Made by a program: the position numbers and the translations under genes. Positions 1 to 5,010 of a stretch of DNA of 7,450 nt are shown piece after piece. Numbering within the stretch: position 1 is the first letter of the stretch; every line of letters starts with the position of its first letter. The DNA is from Candidatus Geocrenenecus sp. JGI 0000106-J15 (lineage in GTDB: Archaea; Thermoproteota; Nitrososphaeria_A; Caldarchaeales; Wolframiiraptoraceae), in NCBI GenBank assembly GCA_000405685.1, contig ASPF01000031.1, positions 1-7,450 of the forward strand, read 5' to 3'. Under the pieces are notes generated by a model, which saw only the letters and a list, made by a program, of their open reading frames with translations, made no database searches and had not been told where the DNA came from.

Positions 1-1
1 C

Positions 2-916
2 GGTGCAGGAAACATACTCGCCAAGCTTACCACAGATATAGTTAAGATAGCTGTAAACAGCAGCTGGAGAGACCTAGACCTGCTTCCATCGGCTATAGTG
101 AAGGTGAGGGCTGGAGAAGGATTCGGGAGCGGCATGGACCCGAAGAAGGGTGAGAGCGACTACCTCAAGAACGGAAGAGAGGCTCTGAAAACGAAGATTA
201 GAGAAGTACTCGAGGCAACAGGCCTAGACTGGAAAAGCGTAAGCCTGATACCAGTGATTATAAGCGCTGGCCATGGTTTCGGGAGCGGTTCGGGACCAAA
301 GATCGTTGAAGACTTGAAGAAATTGTTCCCCAACATACCGGTAATTGTCTTCGTTACCAGTCCCTTTGAATGGGAGGGGAAGGAGGTTGAGTATAAGGCT
401 TGGAGATGCGGTGAAGAGGTAGCCAAGAGGACTGGAACAGTAGTGATAGACAATGAATATGTTAGGAGCATACTGGGCAGGGAGCTACCTATAACCGTAA
501 TCCTCAACAAGGCGAACCAGTACATCTCAAGCATGATAGACACCTTCTTGAAGATAGCTACCTCCAAGACAATACTCTCAAGCATAGACATGACCGACCT
601 GAGGAGGGTGGTTGAGAAGGGCCTGGTATACATGTTCACAAGGTCTTTCAATGAAGATGAGCCTATAACAAAGATATACGACTCCGACAGCACTTTGTGT
701 AAGTATACTGTGGACATGGTTAAGCATCTACCGACCAGGGCTGTAGCATTCATACAGTCCCCCAGATCCCCTCCATCAACACTCTTCGACATACTGAAGG
801 AAGCTGCCGAGAAGACCCTCGGACTGGAGGTCGCTATCTTCAAGCCAGCCGTATTCATCGGAGGAGATAGGCTCAGGATAAGCATGATCATGGGAGGGTT
901 CAAGTGGTGGAGGTGA
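2..916 (+). CDS. FtsZ/tubulin-superfamily GTPase, non-canonical, 5' end cut by window
   Basis: 304 residues are visible in an open frame that runs off the left edge; about ten N-terminal residues are probably missing, because the first residues (GAGN) look like the end of the glycine-rich T1 loop of FtsZ. A T3-like loop, GFGSGMDPKKGE, is at nt 119-154. The tubulin signature (T4) GHGFGSGSGP is at nt 269-298. A VTSPFEWEG segment near nt 352-378 matches the FtsZ strand before helix H6. The T7 synergy loop is at nt 581-598 as SIDMTD, keeping both acidic residues but with serine in place of the usual asparagine. The protein ends in a tubulin-like C-terminal domain (GGFKWWR) with no extended tail, so it lacks the usual FtsZ C-terminal anchor peptide. 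From family knowledge, such proteins bind GTP and form cytoplasmic filaments. The subfamily is uncertain: divergent FtsZ, CetZ-like, or one of the FtsZ-like families proposed for membrane remodelling. It is the first visible gene of the cluster. Confidence 0.88.
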   Translation, partial: GAGNILAKLTTDIVKIAVNSSWRDLDLLPSAIVKVRAGEGFGSGMDPKKGESDYLKNGREALKTKIREVLEATGLDWKSVSLIPVIISAGHGFGSGSGPKIVEDLKKLFPNIPVIVFVTSPFEWEGKEVEYKAWRCGEEVAKRTGTVVIDNEYVRSILGRELPITVILNKANQYISSMIDTFLKIATSKTILSSIDMTDLRRVVEKGLVYMFTRSFNEDEPITKIYDSDSTLCKYTVDMVKHLPTRAVAFIQSPRSPPSTLFDILKEAAEKTLGLEVAIFKPAVFIGGDRLRISMIMGGFKWWR

Positions 917-926
917 TCTCCTCCAT
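907..926 (+). promoter_or_regulatory. Perfect Shine-Dalgarno inside a potential SD-sequestering hairpin
   Basis: GGAGGTGATC at 909-918 is a ten-base complement of the conserved archaeal 16S 3' end, and the stop codon of the GTPase gene (914-916) lies within it. GGAGG (909-913) can pair with CCTCC (920-924) around a six-base loop. T908-A925 and a G907-U926 wobble extend the stem into the ATG at 925. The stem would hide both the ribosome-binding site and the start codon. No U-tract follows, so it is not an obvious terminator. Its role in translation control is inferred. Confidence 0.45.
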
Positions 927-966
927 GGCCGTGAGTAGGGATGGGGGTTGGATTGAAGATGCCTAG
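925..966 (+). CDS. Possible 13-codon leader minicistron between GTPase and membrane-protein genes
   Basis: An ATG six bases after the perfect ribosome-binding site opens a 13-codon frame encoding MAVSRDGGWIEDA and ending with TAG at 964-966. The stop overlaps the ATG at 959 of the next gene by eight bases (ATGCCTAG). The same eight-base geometry (ATGTCTGA) occurs at 1987-1994 between two accepted genes. This is the only frame served directly by the strongest ribosome-binding site in the window, so it may be translated to couple ribosomes onto the membrane-protein gene, which otherwise has a poor site. The peptide matches nothing I know. Alternatively the frame is fortuitous and the downstream gene starts at 941. 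Confidence 0.28.
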   Translation: MAVSRDGGWIEDA

Positions 967-1456
967 AACCTCAGTCCACATGCTACTAACGCTTACATCC
1001 CTAGCAACGATACTGAAGCTACTTGGAATACCCTATAGGGAGATACTCCTAGCAGTAGCTCCAGCGTTGCTTTTAGACCCGATAATAGATGCAGGCCATA
1101 CAAGCTCTGGTAGAAGCATTATAACACACTCGATACTTACAGCACCTCTAATAGGATTACTAGTATACCTCTCAACAGGGCTCCTCATAGGCTTCCTAAA
1201 CCCATTCATAAAGTCACTAGGACTGGATACGAAATCTCTTGAAAACCTCATACTTTATGGATGCTTATACACCTCGATACTACACCTGCTCCTAGACTCG
1301 CTCACATACCAGGGCATACACATCCCAGGCCTGGGCTGGGTAAGCATGGCAGACCTTGAATCTCAGGGAGTTTTAGCGAATATAATCCCAGTAGCCATAT
1401 CCATAGCACTGGTATACTTCTTCTGGGCTGGTGGTGGGGCATGGACACATATATGA
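959..1456 (+). CDS. Multi-pass membrane protein, DUF1286/YdjM-like putative metal-dependent hydrolase
   Basis: 165 residues with four or five hydrophobic segments: roughly 5-24, 27-43, 58-82, 97-114 and 140-156. Polar residues that could bind metal lie at membrane edges: D40, D44 and H47 in DPIIDAGH, R52 and H57 in the RSIITHS segment, then H109 and D113 in HLLLD followed by SLTYQG. An early histidine (H11), an R..THS element and a later HxxxD followed by T/G are the pattern of DUF1286 and the YdjM group of membrane-bound putative hydrolases; their substrates are unknown. I prefer ATG 959 because the family usually begins a few residues before the first histidine and because of the coupled overlap with a possible leader frame. 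ATG 941 would add six residues and has no clear ribosome-binding site either. The 3' end overlaps the next gene. It may act with the adjacent cytoskeletal GTPase at the membrane, but that is only inferred from order. Confidence 0.8.
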   Translation: MPRTSVHMLLTLTSLATILKLLGIPYREILLAVAPALLLDPIIDAGHTSSGRSIITHSILTAPLIGLLVYLSTGLLIGFLNPFIKSLGLDTKSLENLILYGCLYTSILHLLLDSLTYQGIHIPGLGWVSMADLESQGVLANIIPVAISIALVYFFWAGGGAWTHI

Positions 1457-1677
1457 AGCAGGCTGTGGCTAGAGCTCTAAGCAAGATAGTAGACCCAAAC
1501 GAAGCCATGATGATGGTCGAGGAAGCCTCAGACAAAAAGTTTCTAGAAAACATCATAAATATAATCAGGGATAGGTATCAGGGAGAGTCGAGAAGCATAC
1601 TTAGAAGGCTTGAAGAAGCATTAGAGATCAGAGATCTAATCCTAGCGGAGAAGCTTAGGAGGGCTTATAAGAGGTGA
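1441..1677 (+). CDS. Small charged helical protein, unknown function
   Basis: 78 residues, predicted almost wholly alpha-helical from composition, with a single internal proline (in VDPNEA). The second half, from about residue 36, alternates acidic and basic residues (IIRDRY, RRLEEALEIRD, EKLRRAYKR) and could form an amphipathic helical hairpin or coiled coil. There is no signal peptide, membrane segment or cysteine. It overlaps the end of the membrane-protein gene by 16 bases if it starts at ATG 1441. An ATG at 1453 in the same frame would give a four-base ATGA overlap and 74 residues. The GGTGGTGGGG stretch at 1430-1439 is very close to 1441 and better spaced for 1453, so the start is undecided. 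I do not recognise the family. Tight packing between a membrane protein and further small helical proteins suggests a subunit or adaptor of a complex, which is inference. Confidence 0.7.
   Translation: MDTYMKQAVARALSKIVDPNEAMMMVEEASDKKFLENIINIIRDRYQGESRSILRRLEEALEIRDLILAEKLRRAYKR
1671..1677 (+). promoter_or_regulatory. Ribosome-binding site deciding the start at 1683
   Basis: GAGGTGA ends five bases before ATG 1683, an ideal archaeal spacing. The upstream in-frame GTG at 1674 lies inside this site and so is an unlikely start. The stop codon of the preceding gene (1675-1677) is part of the motif. Confidence 0.7.
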
Positions 1678-1682
1678 GAAAA

Positions 1683-1994
1683 ATGTTCAAGATAAGAGGT
1701 GAGGAGGAGGAAGAGGCGCCATTCAAGATAGTATACAGGAGGGCCATGACGAGGGCTCAGACCAAGATTTCAAGCCAAGAACTATTATTCAAGCTACTCG
1801 AGCTTAGGGTAAAGAATGAAGTAGATGGAGAAGCATACTTCGAGCTTTTGAAAGAATATTATGGGAGGGCTGTGAAAACAAGCCTAGACATGGAGAGGTT
1901 CGGAGAATACATCGGCAAGCTCGAGCTTCTAGGAGACCTAGATACATTGAAGGTGTTGAGGGAGTATGAGCAGGAGGTTAAGAAAGATGTCTGA
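1683..1994 (+). CDS. Small helical protein with acidic N-terminus, unknown function
   Basis: 103 residues. A short basic start is followed by a run of five glutamates (residues 7-11), then a mostly helical body with many aromatic and charged residues (for example FELLKEYYGRA and MERFGEYIGKLELLGDLD). The last helix is charged (VLREYEQEVKKDV). No membrane segment, signal peptide or known catalytic motif is visible. The start is chosen at ATG 1683 because a strong ribosome-binding site sits at the correct distance; GTG 1674 would add three residues. Its final eight bases overlap the start of the RHR gene, implying translational coupling. I do not recognise the family. A role as a structural or adaptor subunit of the surrounding system is inferred from position only. 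Confidence 0.74.
   Translation: MFKIRGEEEEEAPFKIVYRRAMTRAQTKISSQELLFKLLELRVKNEVDGEAYFELLKEYYGRAVKTSLDMERFGEYIGKLELLGDLDTLKVLREYEQEVKKDV
1973..1978 (+). promoter_or_regulatory. Ribosome-binding site deciding the start at 1987
   Basis: GGAGGT lies eight bases before ATG 1987 and selects it over the in-frame ATG 1966, which lies upstream of the motif. The site is inside the coding sequence of the preceding gene. Confidence 0.65.
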
Positions 1995-2217
1995 GAAGAG
2001 GGTTAATAGGAAGAACAATTGGGTTACAATCTCGCTACATATGCCCGAGGTATTGCTAGAGGGTTTAGACATGCTCGTAGAGGCGGGGCTATATACCTCG
2101 AGGAGCGAGGCTATGAGGATTGCGGTAAGAGACCTGCTAAAGAGAGAGCTTAAACAGGAGTTCTTTAAGATCGTGAATGATGTAGTGAGCGGTGTGAATA
2201 GAGGTGGAGAAACATGA
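1987..2217 (+). CDS. Ribbon-helix-helix (CopG/Arc-type) DNA-binding protein
   Basis: 76 residues. After a basic tail (SEKRVNRKNN), the WVTISLHMP segment forms the DNA-contacting beta-strand. It is followed by a first helix (PEVLLEGLDMLVEAG), the LYTSRSEAMR turn and second helix start, and RDLLKREL. This order, including the S-R-S-E-A motif, is characteristic of the RHR_1/CopG fold, which dimerises and binds short operators through the paired strands. A further helical stretch (about residues 52-70) could mediate oligomerisation or partner binding. The gene overlaps the preceding one by eight bases and the next by four (ATGA at 2214-2217), so it is made together with the cluster. Autoregulation of the operon is the usual role for such embedded RHR genes, but the operon promoter is not in the window, so no operator can be proposed. 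An accessory DNA-tethering role is an alternative. Confidence 0.87.
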   Translation: MSEKRVNRKNNWVTISLHMPEVLLEGLDMLVEAGLYTSRSEAMRIAVRDLLKRELKQEFFKIVNDVVSGVNRGGET

Positions 2218-2459
2218 CTTCTCAGATGGAGGAGAGGCTTAGAGAGGCATTAGGAGATAAAGCATTCAAAGCCTTAAGATGGTATATATCTAGAGCTATA
2301 GAGATGGATATGGTTGAAGCATTAGAGAAGGATCCTGAGAAGGCCAGAAAAGCGTTGGAAGAACTCTTCAAGAGCAGATATCCAGCGGAGATACTGATGA
2401 AGGTTGCAGGCATAGATGTAGGCCTCCAACACCACTTAGAAGAGGATGGGAGGGAATGA
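2214..2459 (+). CDS. Small helical protein, unknown function
   Basis: 81 residues starting at an ATG that overlaps the preceding stop by four bases. GAGGTGG at 2201-2207 is six bases upstream, so the start is well supported. The protein is helical and charged: an N-terminal helix (MEERLREALGDKAFKALRWYI), a middle helix rich in Met and acidic residues (SRAIEMDMVEALEKD), a third helix (EKARKALEELFKSRY), then a short tail with two adjacent histidines. No membrane segment, signal peptide or cysteine is present. I recognise no family. It is the last small gene before the secreted surface protein, whose start codon follows the stop by four bases. It could be a partner of the RHR protein or a small subunit of the complex; both are guesses from context. 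Confidence 0.74.
   Translation: MTSQMEERLREALGDKAFKALRWYISRAIEMDMVEALEKDPEKARKALEELFKSRYPAEILMKVAGIDVGLQHHLEEDGRE
2448..2454 (+). promoter_or_regulatory. Ribosome-binding site deciding the start at 2464
   Basis: GGGAGGG lies nine bases before ATG 2464. It follows the in-frame ATG 2446 and so cannot serve it. Starting at 2464 also gives a compact signal peptide. Confidence 0.6.
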
Positions 2460-2463
2460 TGTT

Positions 2464-5010
2464 ATGAGCGAATATCAGAGAAGACAGCTTACAGCCTTTT
2501 TTACAATCTTAATTATTATGACATCATCCCTCCTCATCTTCATGGAGGATGCATACTCACAACCTACATGGAGCTTTAGGGTAGAGGTTCCACCAGTAAA
2601 GCTGTACATGGGTGAGTGGGGTAAAGTATATGTAAACATAACGAACATAGACTGTAATGAGAAGGGATACTACGTACTGGAGTTCAAGTCTGCGAACGAG
2701 GATTATATCAATGGTATAAAATCTAGGGCTTATGATATGAGGTCTAGAGGCTTCATAGAGAACTATACCTTGAAAGCTGAGAACCTATGGGGCAAGGGCG
2801 GAGAAATATATGGAGACTATACATTATACCTCGAAGGAGTCTGTAGTGGGAGAAGCATAGAGGTTGCTAAAGTCGGGGTCTGGTTCCCATTCAAAGGTAT
2901 AGCTAGAGCGATGACTTTCTGGAACCATTCTAGATTCGAGCTTAAGGCGTTCAACCCTGTAAGATACATCCTCGACGGCGTAGACCCAGAATCCTCAAAG
3001 AAGCTTGAATTCAAAGTATACATACCTGAAGACATACCCTCGGAAGAGATAGCTACAAAGCCTGCGGTAGATATAAGGGTCAGTTTCCCTGGATGGCTTG
3101 AATACACTCTTGAATCATACAGGATAGACGTGAACGATGCAGAGATACAACCATACAGGACCTTCAACCTAACAGTAACAGACTTCGACGGCCTGAACCC
3201 GATACCCAACGCAAAAGTGGTTATTAGAAGGCTCATGTATTACTACGAGTCTAGAGAATACATCACTCCAGAGAATGGGACGGTAAAGATACTCAGACTA
3301 TATGATGACAAGTATGAGGTAACCGTCTACTGGAACAGTACAGTATACAGGCAGGATTACCCCCACATACACCATGAGCAGCATTGGGCTCAGGGGATGG
3401 CTTCATTTAAAAATATCAGGACTGGATTATTTAACCTAAAGGTGAAGGCCTTGGACGTTAAGGGGGCACCCCTAGACGGAGCCAAGATAATCCTTGACGG
3501 CGTAGAGAAGACTGCGGAGAATGGGGATGCATTATACAGCCTAGTACCTCAGGGAAACCATACGGCGGAGATATACTGGAAGGACGTAGAAGTGTTCGAT
3601 GGATGGCTCTGGGCAGGATACCATCCAACAATCTATCCATGGATGACTAGGCCTGCTGTCTCACATGAACTGAAGCTGCCTGTAGCAGACTTAACCGTGG
3701 AAGCAGTAGATACTGGAGGGAACAGGATCCCAGCAAACTTCGCGGTAACCGGCCCAAACATCGAGACAAGCATAGAGAGCATATATTCTCTAAACGGTCT
3801 ACTCAACGTCAGCCAGCTACCGATAGCAGAATACAATGTTAAAGGCTCAAGCTATTTAGAAGCATTCGGTAAGACTGTTTATTCGGAAAGCGTCTACAGA
3901 CCTGGAGAACCTTCAAGGCTCGTTATGCCGGTACATTCTCTAACAGTCGTTGTAAGAGATAGTGAGGGTGGACCGTTGAAGGATGCTGAAGTCCGGCTAG
4001 GACCAGTAGAGAAGTTTTCTGGAGAAGGTGGCTCGCTAGTATTCTCAGGGGTCCCAGAAGGAGAATATGACCTCGAGGTTAGATGGCTGGGGATCCCAGT
4101 ATATTCTAGGAGAGTCAAGGTATCTGAGCCCACCAAGCTCGAGCTTAATGCAAGAGTCTACGACATATCCGTAATATTCGTGGATAAAGATGGAGAGAGG
4201 GTTTACGCAGACTATGTATTCATAGATCCAGCTGGTAGAGAGTTCAAAGGAGAGTTCAAGGATGGCTTCGAGGCTGAGATGGTTCCAGATGGACTATGTA
4301 ACATAACGATAAGAGACCATGAGACTGGGAGAATTCTATACAAGTCGGCTGTCCAAGCATACAAGCTTGCAGAATCTGAAGAGATAAGGCTACCGATAGA
4401 AGACATGATATTCAAGGTCTCATGGCTTGATGGCGGGCCCGTGGAGAAGGCTAGGATACTGATAGTTGATGTCGAGACTGGTGAAAGATTTGAGGAGTAC
4501 ACGGGTCCTGCAGGCAGAGCAGTCTTCGAGAACGCTAGGCACTCAAACTACAAGATAGTGGTATACTATCCCTACACGAGCCTGCCAGTATATTCTGTTG
4601 AGACGGGCTTCGCAGGCCAGACCATAACAGTAACATTGAGACAGGCAGCAGTCAATATTAAGGTTCTAGATGCTATGGGAGGCCCGATACATGGTGCAGA
4701 GGTGCTGATATACTATATGGAGACCCTTCTTGGGAGAGGGTACACAGACCCTTCAGGTAGGATAGGGCTAACAGTATTGGAGAGGCCGAGCTACAGGGTT
4801 GTGGTGAGGCATGGCATCCACCAGACTGAGACATTGGCGGAGCCGAACAGGTATGCAGAGGTCAGACTGGGTCTGGCTAGGATCCTAGGCATGGAGGTGC
4901 CTCTTGGTGAACTCTCAACATTAACCTATCCTTTAGTGATGGTGGTGATAGTTGTGATTGGAGTAGTCGTAAAGACCATGCCAAGGCTCTTGAAGAGGTT
5001 GGGTGAGTAA
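2464..5010 (+). CDS. Secreted, C-terminally membrane-anchored surface protein with tandem Ig-like/carboxypeptidase-regulatory-like repeats
   Basis: 848 residues. A signal peptide is clear: basic QRR at 5-7, hydrophobic core about 10-27, likely cleavage near AYSQ (30-33). One transmembrane helix lies at about 819-836, followed by a short basic cytoplasmic tail (KTMPRLLKRLGE). Between them is an N-terminal beta-rich region (about 35-225) holding C64 and C127, a possible disulfide, then about seven beta-sandwich repeats from 232 to 803. The repeats share a [NAG]P-[LIV]-x-x-A-[KER]-[VI] motif, as in NPIPNAKVVI, APLDGAKIIL, GPLKDAEVRL, GPVEKARILI and GPIHGAEVLI, the pattern of CarboxypepD_reg/Cna-B-like folds. 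Nine N-x-S/T sequons (N58, 100, 154, 235, 271, 291, 365, 448, 613) fit an exported, glycosylated archaeal protein. No catalytic motif is seen, so adhesion, S-layer contact or scaffolding is likelier than an enzyme. The gene begins four bases after its neighbour and shares one base with the ATPase gene. Its tail could reach the cytoplasmic partners, which is inference. Confidence 0.87.
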   Translation: MSEYQRRQLTAFFTILIIMTSSLLIFMEDAYSQPTWSFRVEVPPVKLYMGEWGKVYVNITNIDCNEKGYYVLEFKSANEDYINGIKSRAYDMRSRGFIENYTLKAENLWGKGGEIYGDYTLYLEGVCSGRSIEVAKVGVWFPFKGIARAMTFWNHSRFELKAFNPVRYILDGVDPESSKKLEFKVYIPEDIPSEEIATKPAVDIRVSFPGWLEYTLESYRIDVNDAEIQPYRTFNLTVTDFDGLNPIPNAKVVIRRLMYYYESREYITPENGTVKILRLYDDKYEVTVYWNSTVYRQDYPHIHHEQHWAQGMASFKNIRTGLFNLKVKALDVKGAPLDGAKIILDGVEKTAENGDALYSLVPQGNHTAEIYWKDVEVFDGWLWAGYHPTIYPWMTRPAVSHELKLPVADLTVEAVDTGGNRIPANFAVTGPNIETSIESIYSLNGLLNVSQLPIAEYNVKGSSYLEAFGKTVYSESVYRPGEPSRLVMPVHSLTVVVRDSEGGPLKDAEVRLGPVEKFSGEGGSLVFSGVPEGEYDLEVRWLGIPVYSRRVKVSEPTKLELNARVYDISVIFVDKDGERVYADYVFIDPAGREFKGEFKDGFEAEMVPDGLCNITIRDHETGRILYKSAVQAYKLAESEEIRLPIEDMIFKVSWLDGGPVEKARILIVDVETGERFEEYTGPAGRAVFENARHSNYKIVVYYPYTSLPVYSVETGFAGQTITVTLRQAAVNIKVLDAMGGPIHGAEVLIYYMETLLGRGYTDPSGRIGLTVLERPSYRVVVRHGIHQTETLAEPNRYAEVRLGLARILGMEVPLGELSTLTYPLVMVVIVVIGVVVKTMPRLLKRLGE
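3157..4872 (+). repeat. Tandem array of about seven divergent beta-sandwich repeats within the surface protein
   Basis: Protein-level repeats of about 70-85 residues begin near residues 232, 323, 409, 491, 565, 648 and 727. Most start with a hydrophobic strand (LTVVVRD, LKVKALD, NIKVLD), then a P-x-x-x-A-x-V/I motif, a G-x-A/S-x-F turn strand and a Y-x-(V/L)-x-V strand. Copies are diverged at the DNA level and I see no recent duplication, so the array is old. Repeats 3 and 5 match the consensus least well. Confidence 0.65.

Noticed and set aside
2..916. Reading the GTPase as starting at ATG 98
   Set aside because: The frame is open to the left edge, and the upstream residues (GAGN..., IAVNS) match the FtsZ T1 region, so the gene begins outside the window.
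160..981. 273-codon open frame on the minus strand opposite the GTPase gene
   Set aside because: It is antisense to a gene with clear FtsZ-family motifs, rich in Ser/Leu/Thr as expected of a complement frame, and has no recognisable domain.
2817..3236. 139-codon minus-strand frame inside the surface-protein gene
   Set aside because: Antisense to a clear secreted protein; composition is typical of a shadow frame and no ribosome-binding site or family signal is seen.
3458..4502. Several minus-strand frames of 60-96 codons within the surface-protein gene
   Set aside because: All are Ser/Pro/Thr-rich shadows of the beta-sandwich repeats.
3157..4872. Recent DNA duplication in the surface-protein repeats
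   Set aside because: Similarity is visible only at protein motif level; I see no near-identical DNA copies.
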